A DNA stretch of 64,000 nucleotides from DASQZT01 sp035638575 (GCA_035638575.1 DASQZT010000199.1:1-64000); one strand, 5' to 3'; counted from the first letter of the stretch, positions 36,257 to 45,859 are shown. Notes: generated by a model not told the origin, from the letters alone. Numbers and translations: made by a program.

Positions 36257-37366
36257 ATGCCGGTTCGGTTGGATCGGCCGGCGAAGCCGTGGTCCGCTGC
36301 AAGATGCCGGCGGTACCCGGCCCGGGCGCAGCAGCTTTTTCCAGAGGGCCGGCTTCGCCAGGCGTGCGGCCTGTATGTCTGCGCCCTTCGTGCTGCCGGG
36401 GTGTGCTCCTTCCTCCGCGGCGATAGCCTCACCTTTCCGTCCTATGCCGGCATCGACGTGGGGCCGGACGGGTTCCGCCTCCTGCGGCGAGGCCTGGGCG
36501 TGGTTAGACACGAGGGGATCTATACACCACGAGTTGTGATCTGGATGATGATGCTGCAACGTTTGGACGGACGAGGTACCTTGGCCAGCACGGTGGACCA
36601 GTTGGTATTGGGCCAGTTTGATTCGCTGCTCAGCCAGTGCAAGCGCGTCCGGGAGCGGAAGATTGCACCATCTACCGGCGGCTATTGTCAGGCGCGGCAG
36701 AATCTGCCGAAAATGTTGCTGGACCGCTCTGTGGACGAGATTCTGCAACGGCTACGGAATCACCTAAAGCGCATGCCCCTACTAGAGCGCCCGGTCAACG
36801 TGCTGGACGGATCTGGCCTGCAACTGGACAATTGCCCGGAACTGAAGCAAGCCTATCCGCCGGCCCGGAATCCACGTCGTCCGTCGCATTGGCCCGTTCT
36901 TCGAGTCGTGGTGCTGCATGATGTGGAAACCGGCTTGGCGCAGCAGCCAGCCTGGGGGACGATGTACGGCCCGCAGGCGGTTAGCGAACAACTTCTGGCC
37001 CAGCAGGCGCTGGACGCTCCGCCGCCGGGGGCGGCGCTGATCGGAGATCGGAATTTCGGAATTTTCGCCCCGGCCCGTTCGGCCCACCAGAAGGGTCACC
37101 AAGTGGTGATAAGGATGACGAGCCAACGGGCCAAACGCCTCTTGGGTGCGGCGATCGACCGGCAGGGGGATTATCCGGTCGAGTGGAAGGCCAGTCCACT
37201 CGAGCACGCAAACATGCAAAACGGTCCACCGATGCCATCCCCGGGCGGTTGATCGCCTGGCGTGTGGGCCGCAGCAAGAGCAAGCAGTGGCTGTATCTTT
37301 TCACCACATTGAGCATTCCACCCGAAGAAGTGGTGGCCCTGTATGGGAAGCGCTGGAATATCGAAA
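36257..37366 (+). pseudogene. Frameshifted IS4-type transposase (insertion sequence remnant)
   Basis: An IS4-family DDE transposase broken by a frame change. The first frame (36257-37252) carries the family N terminus (LLRRGLGVVRHEGIYTPRVV, TGGYCQARQNLP), the first catalytic Asp in VLDGSGLQL and the second in LIGDRNFGIF. The expected C-terminal Y-(2)-R-(3)-E-(6)-K block appears only in another frame (about 37251-37366: RSKSKQWLYLFTTLSIPPEE, then YGKRWNIETA), so a frame shift lies around 37200-37250. After RWNIET the usual continuation is lost. The true start is unclear, because the start of the open frame is earlier than the conserved part (about 36434). No terminal inverted repeats were found by eye. 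Confidence 0.8.
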
Positions 37367-37636
37367 CCGCAATCGCATCGCCTTGCGGCGGCGGCTCCCC
37401 CTCCTCCCGCACCCGCCACCATGCGCCGGCAATGGTGTTGGCGGCATCGGTGGGCGGACCTTCAACACCATCTCGCGCGCGAACGGGTCAACGGCTTGCC
37501 GGGATGTTGGCGGAGCCGGAATTCCCGCCGAAGTCGCGCCGCAATCGCTCCCGCTGGAACTCACCGCCGGCCGCCGGCGCACAGGGGAAGGAACAGGAAC
37601 CCATCCCCCGCCCGAGAGCCCGGGGCTGGATGTTTC
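37367..37636. other. Remnant DNA between the transposase and the second secreted paralog
   Basis: No intact gene. It probably holds the decayed transposase C terminus and the right end of the insertion sequence, but no frame can be followed. No terminator is visible for the minus-strand gene that ends at 37637; insertion may have removed it. Confidence 0.35.
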
Positions 37637-40600
37637 TTACTGGACGCCGAGGGTGAAGGTCACCGTGCCGGTCAACGGATTGCTCGCCGAATCGGCGGCG
37701 GTGACCGTGAGGACGTACGACCCTTTGGCCGCGGCGGCCGGAGTTCCCGAGATGGCTCCGCTGGCGGAGTCCAGCGCCAGGCCGGCGGGCAGCGTGCCCG
37801 ATGTGACCGCGTAGTGGTAGGCGGGGGTTCCTTCGCTCGCCGTCACCAGGTTCCCCGATGAGGCCCAGGCGGTTCCCGCCTTGCCGGTCAAAACGCCCGG
37901 CGCCACCAGTTTCAGCCGCGGGGCCACCGCGATCGTGACACCGGGCTGGCTGGAGATGTTGCGGGCCGTGATTACCACCGGCAGTTTCACCGGAACGGTG
38001 AGCGGAGGAGCGAGCGCGGCGCCCGTGGCGTCGGTGAAGGTACCGGCGCTGCTTCCCGGCAGCCGGACATTCACCTGGTACAGGCCCGCCAGCGAATCGG
38101 GGACCCATCCGGCGTATGTGACGGTGGCCGGCTGGCCGCCGATCGTGACGGTGGGAACCGCCGCGGTCGAACGCATGCACGGCGGCAGCCGGTTGATGCT
38201 GAGCAGGGAACTGGCGATCCGGGCGCCATCCACGGTGGCGGACGATGCGGAGGTCGTCAAGTTGAGCGTGGAGAGGTAACTGGCGATGCTGATACAGTCC
38301 GCGGGCCAGAGCCCCGCCGCCCCGGCGGTGGCGTTGTCGGCCGTGCCGTCCGGCGCCCCGAGACCGGTCACGTACATCTGAACGGTGTCCGAGTCGGCCG
38401 CGGTGGAGCGCATGGCGGCCTCGTTGCCGGTGGTGACCACGCTCCAGTCCATCGCCAGAATGGCGCCGTCGCCCTGTCCTTCGCCGCCAACCGTGAAAAT
38501 TCCCGGGTCGGCCGCCACCACATTCACGGTGAATGGCGCGCTGCTCAGCATGGTCGCGGCCGGTCCGTAGCCGAAGCTGACGACTATGTCGACGGATTTG
38601 CCAAGGTAGGCCGCGACCCCGGACGGAGCCAGCAGGTTGATCTGGCTGTTTGTGGCAAAAAGCAGCGGAGCTTTGTCGATCACCACCGGAGCGGGGGCAT
38701 GCGTCTGGAAGGTGACGGTGAGGAAGCGTTGGGTGCGCCCCGCGGGATCCGGGCTGAGCGAGGACGGATAGCGCTCGCTCGCCGGGTCCAGTATGCCGTA
38801 CAACGTCTGGCTGGTGTCGCAACCGGTGCCGCCGGAGGAGCAGAAACTGGTTCCGAAAATGCTGAGGATATCGTAGGGAGCCACCGCGGGGAGAGCCGGC
38901 GGGGTCACCTGGAGGAACGCGGAAGCGCTGGTTACCGACTGGATCACCGGGTTCACGCCGATGGTGAGGTGGATCGTCCCGGTAGGGGCGCTGCAAGTGG
39001 CACCCATGGGATTGCAGACACCCAGGATCACCGTGCCGCCCGTACCGGTCACCGGGAAGGGCAGGTACTGATCCGCCTTTGGCACCGTGACGATCACGAT
39101 CATGTTGGACGGGTTGATCACACTGGCGGCAAGGTTGGCATCGGCCACAATCGATCCGCCGGAAACGATTCCCACGAACGTCTGCTGGGAGGGATCGGAG
39201 CTGGCCACGAACCCCGTACCGCTCAGCGCCACGGTGAACTTCTGGCCGGCGGCTGACGTCGGCAGGCTGGACGGCGCGATGGACACCACGGTGGCTGGGG
39301 GAGGCTGCACGGTGACATTGAAGGTAACCACCAGCGTGGCAGCCGGGTTGCCCCAGGTGAAAGTCACCGTCCCGGTGACGGTTCCCGGGGGCGCCGCCGC
39401 CAGCGCCGCCGGGTCGAAGATCACCGGGATCGGAGTGCCGGAGCTGTAGGCGAAGCCCTTGAGCAGGCTGGCCGAAACGGTGGGCCCGGCTCCGCCGCCG
39501 GTGGTGATGGTGTAGGGGATCGCCGAGCCGGTGGACGCCACGGTGATGTAGGCGATCGGAGCCGGTTGTCCCACCGCCCAGGATAGGTCGCGCGAGGTCC
39601 CTTCGGCCACGGTCAGCTTGGGGGGCGGGTCGCTCAGCACCAGTCCGAAGGGCAACAGCAGGTCGGCGAAGCCGGAGACCTTCACCCGCACCGAGGCTGC
39701 GTAGGTGCCGCTGGCGATGGCTTCAACGACACTTGTCGTGGAAAAGTGCAGGGTCTTGGGTGTGCCGCCGGAAAGGGCGTCCACCGTGAGCCAGCCGGGG
39801 AGGCTGGCCGAATCCACCGAAAAGGCCGTGGACTGGGAGCCCCCCGCGCTCAAAGCCACATCCACCGAGGCCGCCGTGCCGGAACCTTTGGTATACGACA
39901 GCACCGGCGCCTTGGGGTTCGCCGTCAATGGCGACGGGCCGAGAATCTGCAGCGTGACGGCAACCAAACTGTCCGGCGCCGGCTGATTCCGCAGGTGAAT
40001 CGAAGCCGAATTCGTGCTTCCGGCCGGATAGTTGCCGCAAGGCGCGACGGCCGCGGCCGTAAAGGGAACGCCGGTTGCATTGGCGGTGCCGCCCGTGAGG
40101 GGGGTCACCGCGAGCCACGTCGGATTGGCGGAAGGATCGACGGTGAAGGGGGTGCCGCCCGCTGCGGCCGAGGTGACGGTAACCGTTTGAGAGGCTCCCG
40201 GAGTGTACACCACGGGCGGACCGGCGGACCTGGTACAGGTGAGCGTCACCGGCACCGCTACCAGCGCCGATACCGCCGCGGTGACCGTCGTGTTCACCGT
40301 CACCTGCGCATCCGCCGCATTCCCGATATAGAACTTGAAACTCGTGGTGCCCGTGGAGGCTCCCGCGCAACCGGCGCCCAGGTTGACGCTGAACGTCAGG
40401 CCTTGGGCCTGGTTTGAGGCACTCAGCGTGGCCGGGGACGGGGGAGTCACCACCAGCCCCGAACTCACCGGGCCTGCCGCTACCGCGATGGTGCCGCTGG
40501 TGAGAGTGGCCACCGGTTTCACCACAACCGTGGCGGCAGTGCCCGGCCCGGTAGCGGTGTTGCAGGTAACGGAAATGGTGCTCGGGGCGGCGACCAACAG

Positions 40601-40690
40601 GTTGCCTGCCCGCAGCGTGGCCGTGCAGAGCGTCACCGCCAGCAGTGCGCGGAACAAGCCTGTGCGATGGATGGGAAAAATAGGCGCCAT
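37637..40690 (-). CDS. Large secreted Solibacter-type protein with Ig-like repeats, paralog 2
   Basis: A 1017-residue paralog of the protein at 32986, with almost the same length and order. It has a signal (FRALLAVTLCTATLRAGN), Ig-like repeats (ISVTCNTATGPGTAATVVVK, YTPGASQTVTVTSAAAGGTP), an IPT-like part (VVSIAPSSLPTSAAGQKFTVALSGTGF), and the Solibacter-type domain (VAPYDILSIFGTSFCSSGGTGC, LLFATNSQINLLAPS, AADPGIFTVGG, VTYAGWVPDSLAGLYQVNVRLPG). It ends in a putative-Ig segment (GTLPAGLALDSASGAISGTP) that replaces the different tail of paralog 1. The ATG at 40690 is preferred over the frame start at 40768, because it leaves a good signal peptide and equal length with the paralog. Confidence 0.85.
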   Translation of the reverse strand: MAPIFPIHRTGLFRALLAVTLCTATLRAGNLLVAAPSTISVTCNTATGPGTAATVVVKPVATLTSGTIAVAAGPVSSGLVVTPPSPATLSASNQAQGLTFSVNLGAGCAGASTGTTSFKFYIGNAADAQVTVNTTVTAAVSALVAVPVTLTCTRSAGPPVVYTPGASQTVTVTSAAAGGTPFTVDPSANPTWLAVTPLTGGTANATGVPFTAAAVAPCGNYPAGSTNSASIHLRNQPAPDSLVAVTLQILGPSPLTANPKAPVLSYTKGSGTAASVDVALSAGGSQSTAFSVDSASLPGWLTVDALSGGTPKTLHFSTTSVVEAIASGTYAASVRVKVSGFADLLLPFGLVLSDPPPKLTVAEGTSRDLSWAVGQPAPIAYITVASTGSAIPYTITTGGGAGPTVSASLLKGFAYSSGTPIPVIFDPAALAAAPPGTVTGTVTFTWGNPAATLVVTFNVTVQPPPATVVSIAPSSLPTSAAGQKFTVALSGTGFVASSDPSQQTFVGIVSGGSIVADANLAASVINPSNMIVIVTVPKADQYLPFPVTGTGGTVILGVCNPMGATCSAPTGTIHLTIGVNPVIQSVTSASAFLQVTPPALPAVAPYDILSIFGTSFCSSGGTGCDTSQTLYGILDPASERYPSSLSPDPAGRTQRFLTVTFQTHAPAPVVIDKAPLLFATNSQINLLAPSGVAAYLGKSVDIVVSFGYGPAATMLSSAPFTVNVVAADPGIFTVGGEGQGDGAILAMDWSVVTTGNEAAMRSTAADSDTVQMYVTGLGAPDGTADNATAGAAGLWPADCISIASYLSTLNLTTSASSATVDGARIASSLLSINRLPPCMRSTAAVPTVTIGGQPATVTYAGWVPDSLAGLYQVNVRLPGSSAGTFTDATGAALAPPLTVPVKLPVVITARNISSQPGVTIAVAPRLKLVAPGVLTGKAGTAWASSGNLVTASEGTPAYHYAVTSGTLPAGLALDSASGAISGTPAAAAKGSYVLTVTAADSASNPLTGTVTFTLGVQ

Positions 40691-40749
40691 AGTGAATCGT
40701 CCGTGTGACGGCATTCTCGTTGGCATCCGGCCGGAACGTCCGGTCCCAC

Positions 40750-40790
40750 GGGTGCCTATAGATACCATCGGCAGGGGGGACGAAGCGGTT
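40750..40790 (-). promoter_or_regulatory. Leader motif shared with the first large secreted paralog
   Basis: On the minus strand: TAAACCGCTTC-TCCCCCC-GCCGAT (GCCGAT at 40772-40767) and then TCTATAGGCACCC. It matches the block at 32884-32922 in sequence and in distance to the ATG (76 against 80 bases). See the finding. Confidence 0.4.
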
Positions 40791-40905
40791 TAGGCCTTTT
40801 TTGCCTTAGGTAGCCGCGGTATTCCGACGGTGACCGTTGCGCTCCGCGGATTCCTTGTCCCTCCGTCTTGCATTTCCTCACGCCGTGTTGTATCTGAGGA
40901 GTGGC

Positions 40906-42147
40906 ATGACCTCTCGCGAACGGGTATTGGCCGCGATCGCTCATAAGGAGCCGGATCGCGTTCCGCTGGACCACGGTTCGATGCGCTCCACCGGCATCAT
41001 GGCGATTGCCTACAACCGCCTGAAGCAGCACCTCGGTGTCGCCGAGCCTCCCACCTTGCTCTACGACCTGATCCAGCAACTCGCGCAACCCGACGCCTGG
41101 TACCTGGATCGTTTCCACGTGGACGCGATCGATCTCGGCCGGGCGCTCACCACGCCGCGGGACTGGAAACCGTGGACTCTCCCCGATGGATCGCCGGCCA
41201 TGGCGCCCGCCTGGTTTTGCCCGGAACGCGCCGATGGCGGCCTGCTGGTGCGCGGCCCCGGCGGAACCATCATCGGCAGAATGCCGGCGGGCGCGCTCTT
41301 TATCGACCAGTGCTTTTGGCCTCTCTCCGCCCCCGGCAGCCTCGACAACTACGAGCCCCTGCCCGAAAAGATGAGCCAGGTCACCTGGAGCGCCATCGGT
41401 TCGCCGCCATGGGACCGGCCCGCCACGGATGCGCGGCTGGAAGAAATCGGGAGCGCCGCGCGTCACCTGCACGACACCACCCCGTACGCCATCTCGCTCG
41501 CCGTGGGGTGCAATCTGTTCGAATGGAGCCAGTTCCTCTTCGGCATGGAGAACCTCTACCTGTACCTGGCTTCCGAGAAATCGAAGCTGGCCTGCTTTCT
41601 CGACCGGCTTACGGAGTTGCACCTGGAGAACCTCTCGCGGATTCTGCCGAAAGTGCGCGGATCGGTCGACATCCTGGTGGTGGGCGACGACCTCGGCATG
41701 CAATCGGGGCCGCAGATGTCCCGCGCCACGTATCGCGAGCTGTTCCTCCCGCGCCACAAGCGGATCTACAACTACGCGCGCGACATGAGCGGCGCGCACA
41801 TCTTTCTGCACTGCTGCGGCGGCGTGTACCAGTTGATTCCCGATCTGATCGAAGCCGGCGTCGAGATCCTCAACCCCGTGCAGACGGGAGCGCGCAACAT
41901 GGAGCCGGAGCGGCTCAAGCGCGAGTTCGGCCGCGATCTCACCTTTTGGGGCGGCGGATGCGACACCCAGGGCCTGTTGGCCTCGGGAACGCCCCAACAG
42001 GTGCGCGACGACGTGCGCCGGCGGCTGGAGATCTTCATGCCCGGCGGCGGATACGTATGGAACCAGGTGCACAACGTCATGGCCGATGTGCCGCCCGAAA
42101 ATGTCGTCGCCATGCTGGAAGCGGCCCACGAGTTCGGTTGCTACTAA
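40906..42147 (+). CDS. Uroporphyrinogen-decarboxylase-fold protein (methyltransferase-like)
   Basis: A 413-residue protein of the URO-D superfamily. It starts with the family opening MTSRERVLAAIAHKEPDRVPLDHG and contains the barrel strands (DILVVGDDLGMQSGPQMS) and the metal-ligand type motif FLHCCGGVYQLIPDLIEAGVEILNPVQ. The HxCG plus ILNPVQ pattern is that of the corrinoid methyltransferase branch (MtaA/CmuA-like) rather than haem-pathway HemE. The ATG at 40906 has GAGGAG upstream. The next gene starts directly after the stop codon. It is probably cytosolic and acts with that second URO-D-like protein; the substrate is unknown. Confidence 0.82.
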   Translation: MTSRERVLAAIAHKEPDRVPLDHGSMRSTGIMAIAYNRLKQHLGVAEPPTLLYDLIQQLAQPDAWYLDRFHVDAIDLGRALTTPRDWKPWTLPDGSPAMAPAWFCPERADGGLLVRGPGGTIIGRMPAGALFIDQCFWPLSAPGSLDNYEPLPEKMSQVTWSAIGSPPWDRPATDARLEEIGSAARHLHDTTPYAISLAVGCNLFEWSQFLFGMENLYLYLASEKSKLACFLDRLTELHLENLSRILPKVRGSVDILVVGDDLGMQSGPQMSRATYRELFLPRHKRIYNYARDMSGAHIFLHCCGGVYQLIPDLIEAGVEILNPVQTGARNMEPERLKREFGRDLTFWGGGCDTQGLLASGTPQQVRDDVRRRLEIFMPGGGYVWNQVHNVMADVPPENVVAMLEAAHEFGCY

Positions 42148-43230
42148 ATGACAAGCTACCCTTTTGGCAATGACCCCTCCAAGATCGCCCGCTACCGGGC
42201 CTTCTGGGACAGGGAGGCCGCCGCGCGCCCCCTGGCGGGCTTCTCGCTCGTCGGCTGGTTTCCGCTGAACGAGTTTTCCGCCCGCGAAAAATGGGGGACC
42301 GCCGGCTACCTCACGCCCGGCATGATCGATATCGAAGCGTTCCTGCCCGATCACCTCCGCATGTTGCGGGAGGGCGAACGCATGGGCGACGACCTGATCC
42401 GCGGCGCGTGCCCGGGGCAGGTGGCGATTCCCTGGCTGCCCGGCATGCTCGGCTGCCGGCTGCGCATCCTGCCCGGCAACGTGCTCGGCGAGGAGCGCAA
42501 CCTCTCGCTCGACGAGGCGCTGAGGGTTGAACTCGACCGCGACAGCCCCTGGTTCCGGAAGTACATGGAGTTCGCCGAGGCCCTGGTGCGCGCATCCGGC
42601 GGGACATTCCCAGTGAGCCACAGCGCCGAACTGGGCCCCACCGATCTCCACGCCGTCCTGCGCGGGCCGAGCGCCAGCGTGCTGGACCTCGTGGACCAGC
42701 CGGAGCGATCGGCCGAGCTGCTGCTAAAGCTGGCGGGCATCCTCCGCGACGTCACCGAAGAGCTGTGGAGGCGCGTGCCGCTGTTCCACGGAGGCTACTT
42801 CGACGCCCAGTACTCGCTGTGGGGGCCGCACCCCATCGTACGCATGCAGGAAGATGCCACCGCGGTCTATTCGCCGCGCCTCTTCCGGAAGTTCGTGCAA
42901 CCCGCGGACCGCCTGCTGGCGGGCCATTTCCCAGGCAATTTCATCCATCTCCATTCCACCTCCATGTTTTTGCTGGAGGCTTTTCTGGAAATCGAGCAGA
43001 TCCGCTGTTACGAGGTGAATCAGGATGCGCTGGGTCCCCCGGTGAAGGCCATGGTGCCATATTTCCGCAGGGTTCAGGACGCCCGCAAACCGCTCTTGAT
43101 CCGTGGCTCGTTCTCCCCGGAAGAGATGCGGCTGCTCCTGGATTCTCTCGACCCGCGGGGGCTGTTTCTGTCCATCATGGTCAGGAATGAGCGGGAGATC
43201 GAGGAGCTTCGGCCGCTGATCGGGATGTGA
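42148..43230 (+). CDS. Second uroporphyrinogen-decarboxylase-fold protein, Cys-poor partner
   Basis: A 360-residue protein that starts immediately after the stop of the preceding gene, with no gap. It shares the URO-D layout but is more distant: HSTSMFLLEAFLEIEQIRCYEVNQDALGPP stands where the first protein has FLHCCGGVYQL--ILNPVQ. The metal-binding Cys is replaced by Ser/Thr. It may be a non-catalytic partner or a changed enzyme. Both genes and the sugar porter 95 bases downstream suggest a catabolic unit, but no substrate is known. Confidence 0.7.
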   Translation: MTSYPFGNDPSKIARYRAFWDREAAARPLAGFSLVGWFPLNEFSAREKWGTAGYLTPGMIDIEAFLPDHLRMLREGERMGDDLIRGACPGQVAIPWLPGMLGCRLRILPGNVLGEERNLSLDEALRVELDRDSPWFRKYMEFAEALVRASGGTFPVSHSAELGPTDLHAVLRGPSASVLDLVDQPERSAELLLKLAGILRDVTEELWRRVPLFHGGYFDAQYSLWGPHPIVRMQEDATAVYSPRLFRKFVQPADRLLAGHFPGNFIHLHSTSMFLLEAFLEIEQIRCYEVNQDALGPPVKAMVPYFRRVQDARKPLLIRGSFSPEEMRLLLDSLDPRGLFLSIMVRNEREIEELRPLIGM

Positions 43231-43325
43231 GGTGGCAAACGGGTTGACCCGCGGGGTGCCCCGAGATAGCATCAGGCGACGGCTCGCACCAGCATCGATC
43301 TCCGGAGCGGCCGCGGGAGGCCGAC

Positions 43326-44696
43326 GTGGGGACTGAGTTGAAGGAAGGCGATTCCGCCGCCGCGGCCGCCGCCCGTCTTTACACCTATCGCATCGCCGCG
43401 GTTGCCGCGCTGGGCGGTCTCCTCTTCGGGTTCGATACGGCCATCATCAACGGGGCCATCGTCTTTTTGAAGAGGCAATTCGCCTGGACCGAGGTCCAGA
43501 CCGAGGTGGCGGCCAGCAGCCTCCTGCTGGGGTGCGTCCTGGGCGCCAGCCTGGCGGGCGCGCTCAGCGACTGGCTCGGCCGCCGGCGTCTTCTGCTGGC
43601 CGCGGCGGCGCTCTTCGGGCTGTCCTCGCTCGCCACCGCGATCCCCCACACCCTCGCTCAGTTCTGCGCCGCCCGGATCGCGGCGGGGTTGGCGATCGGA
43701 GTGGCCTCCATGCTCTGCCCTCTTTACATCGCCGAGATCTCGCCCGCGGCCATTCGCGGCCGGCTGGTGAGCTTGAACCAGTTGGCCATCGTGTCCGGCA
43801 TTCTGATCTCGTATCTCATCGGGTGGTCGCTCTCCGGAATCGGGCCGGACAGTTGGCGATGGATGTTCGCGTCCGCCGCGGCCCCCTCGGTGCTCTTCTT
43901 CGCGGCTTTGTTCTTCGTTCCCGAGAGCCCGCGCTGGCTGGTCAAAGAAGCGCGGCGCAACGAGGCGCTCCAGGTGCTCGCCGACGTCGGAGAGGCCCAG
44001 CCCGCGGAACGCGCCGACGAGATCGAAGCGGCGATTGCCCTGGAAACCGGAAGATTTTCCGACCTCCTCCAGCCGCGCATGCGGCGCCTGCTCTGGATCG
44101 GCATCACCCTGGCCGTGCTGCAACAGGTCACCGGCATCAACACCATCATTTACTACGGCTCCATCATCTTCACCGAGCACGCGGGAGCGCGTAGCGCCGC
44201 AGCGGCCCTCTGGGCCAACGTCATTATCGGTTCGACAAATCTGGTCTGCACCATCGCCGCTCTCTTTCTGATCGACACGCTGGGGCGGAAGTCATTGCTG
44301 ATGATCGCTTCCGCCGGCATGGGCGTGTCGCTGGCGGCCTTAGGGATCCTGATGCGGGCCGACCCTTCCGCGACCACGCCGATTCTGATCCTGATCCTGT
44401 GTTACGTCGCCTTCTTCTCCACCGGAATGGGACCCGGCGTCTGGGTCGTGCTGTCCGAGATTTTCCCCACCAGCATCCGCGGCCGCGCCATGTCGATTGC
44501 CACCATCAGCCTGTGGATCGCATGCATGCTCATCACCTTGACCTTTCTTTCGCTGGCCAAGGCCATCTCCATCAGCGGGGCGTTCTGGGTCTACGGCGTC
44601 ATGTGCGCCGCGACGCTCGTGTTCCTGCACAAGTTCACCGTCGAGACCAAGGGCAAGACCCTCGAACAGATCGAGAAGGAATGGAGCGGCAAGTGA
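43326..44696 (+). CDS. Sugar porter family MFS transporter
   Basis: A 456-residue, 12-helix transporter. All signature motifs are present: GGLLFGFDTAIINGA, DWLGRRRLL in loop 2-3, PESPRWLVKEARR after helix 6, QQVTGINTIIYYG, DTLGRKSLL in loop 8-9 and the C-terminal ETKGKTLEQIEKEW. These are the sugar/H+ symporters of the XylE/GalP type. The GTG start at 43326 has GGGAGG nine bases upstream. It follows the URO-D pair by 95 bases on the same strand and may supply their substrate. It converges with the mutarotase-like gene on the minus strand. Confidence 0.92.
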   Translation: MGTELKEGDSAAAAAARLYTYRIAAVAALGGLLFGFDTAIINGAIVFLKRQFAWTEVQTEVAASSLLLGCVLGASLAGALSDWLGRRRLLLAAAALFGLSSLATAIPHTLAQFCAARIAAGLAIGVASMLCPLYIAEISPAAIRGRLVSLNQLAIVSGILISYLIGWSLSGIGPDSWRWMFASAAAPSVLFFAALFFVPESPRWLVKEARRNEALQVLADVGEAQPAERADEIEAAIALETGRFSDLLQPRMRRLLWIGITLAVLQQVTGINTIIYYGSIIFTEHAGARSAAAALWANVIIGSTNLVCTIAALFLIDTLGRKSLLMIASAGMGVSLAALGILMRADPSATTPILILILCYVAFFSTGMGPGVWVVLSEIFPTSIRGRAMSIATISLWIACMLITLTFLSLAKAISISGAFWVYGVMCAATLVFLHKFTVETKGKTLEQIEKEWSGK

Positions 44697-44722
44697 GCCG
44701 GGCCAGCGCGGCGCCCCGCGTG

Positions 44723-44736
44723 TCCGCTATAGCGGA
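44723..44736. repeat. 14-bp perfect palindrome over a stop codon
   Basis: TCCGCTATAGCGGA reads the same on both strands. It covers the stop codon (44727-44729) of the minus-strand gene and lies 27 bases after the stop of the convergent sugar porter. It could stop transcription weakly in both directions or bind a protein. Confidence 0.4.
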
Positions 44737-45815
44737 AGGCGCGCGTTCAGCACCACGATCTTCCCCGACTTGTCCTGGATCTTGACCTGGCCGTCCTCGA
44801 CGAGCACATCCGACACTTGCGTGAAGCCCGAGGGAACGGGGCAGTAGAAGAAAACGAACCGCGTGCGGATCTTGGACTTCGCCGGCAGCCACTTGTAAGT
44901 TGGCGCGCCGAACATCTCGTGCGTGTCCACGGTCTCCCGGTGGGGGACGTCGAACGGCAGCGTGGAGAACTCGACCCCCCGCGCGGCCCGCGCGTCACCC
45001 GTGTAATTCATCCAATTCATCAGCCACGGATACTCTTCCCGGTGGAAGACGTAGCCGAAGATCAATTGTTTGTCGGTGCGTACGGCTGTCACATACGCGT
45101 ACTTCCTGGCGGGGTCCATCAGGCACGTCGCCAGGTCGAGCGATGTCTCTCCCACGGGAACGGTCAGGAGGTTCACGAACCCGCCCGCGGTCAGCGGCGC
45201 CATGGGCCAATCGAAGTCTTTCAGATAGGCCAGTTTTCCGGTCGAGCCGGCCTTATAGGCTCGCACGCGGCAGCGCGTCGCGGGCATGTCGATGGTCACT
45301 TTCCCCGGCTCGAGGAACGGCGGCCCCAGCGTCGCATGTTCGGTCCAGGACACCGGCCGGTCCACCGCCAGGGCGCTCTCCAGTTCGCTGGTGACGTAGA
45401 CGACGTTCTCGCCGTCCGCCATCTCCACCGTGCGGGTGAGAGTTTCCTGGGCCAGCGGGAGCCAGAGTTGCAGGCTGACCGAGCGCACTGGCCCGGAGTC
45501 CTGTCTGGCGATCACCTTCGCGGAAATCCGGTTGGCCTCCCCGTGGAACGGCATGCCCGCTGCCCGCTCTTCGTCCGAAGGGGCCCCGAAACCGTCGAGC
45601 GCCAGGAAGTGCCCGATCGTCGCAAATGGGCTCAGCGGTTCCCCGCCGCGGATCAAGAGCCTGGAGAACCTGGCGCCGGTGGTCCCGATCGTCAGCTCGA
45701 GTTTATCGTTCCCCAGGACGATGCTGGCCGGATTTTGAGCGGACGGCGGCGCCGGCTGGGCAAGCAGCGCCGCGGTCCACAGCCACGGGGCGATGAAAGC
45801 TTTCGTCATCTCCAT
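44727..45815 (-). CDS. Exported protein with probable galactose-mutarotase-like fold
   Basis: A 362-residue exported protein with the signal MTKAFIAPWLWTAALLAQPAPPSA. The body looks like the aldose-epimerase/mutarotase fold: SIVLGNDKLELTIGTTGARFS at the start, FHGEANRISAKV, SWTEHATLGPPFL (the conserved His of the EHA/EHP strand) and late strands FVFFYCPVPSGF. Members of this fold bind sugars; whether it is active is not visible. Neighbouring the sugar porter, it may act on the same sugar outside the cell. The ATG at 45815 lies eight bases after TACAAT. Its stop codon lies inside a 14-bp palindrome. Confidence 0.65.
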   Translation of the reverse strand: MEMTKAFIAPWLWTAALLAQPAPPSAQNPASIVLGNDKLELTIGTTGARFSRLLIRGGEPLSPFATIGHFLALDGFGAPSDEERAAGMPFHGEANRISAKVIARQDSGPVRSVSLQLWLPLAQETLTRTVEMADGENVVYVTSELESALAVDRPVSWTEHATLGPPFLEPGKVTIDMPATRCRVRAYKAGSTGKLAYLKDFDWPMAPLTAGGFVNLLTVPVGETSLDLATCLMDPARKYAYVTAVRTDKQLIFGYVFHREEYPWLMNWMNYTGDARAARGVEFSTLPFDVPHRETVDTHEMFGAPTYKWLPAKSKIRTRFVFFYCPVPSGFTQVSDVLVEDGQVKIQDKSGKIVVLNARLPL

Positions 45816-45859
45816 AGGAGCGGATTGTACCACCGCACTGGCCCACCACCGGGCGGACG

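Noticed and set aside
40770..40830. Possible c-di-GMP-I-like riboswitch on the plus strand before the URO-D gene (TAGGTAGCCGCGGTATTCCGACGG)
   Set aside because: Only the 3' segment resembles that class; the GGCAAACC part and the paired helices cannot be found, and the same DNA is better explained as the minus-strand leader motif.
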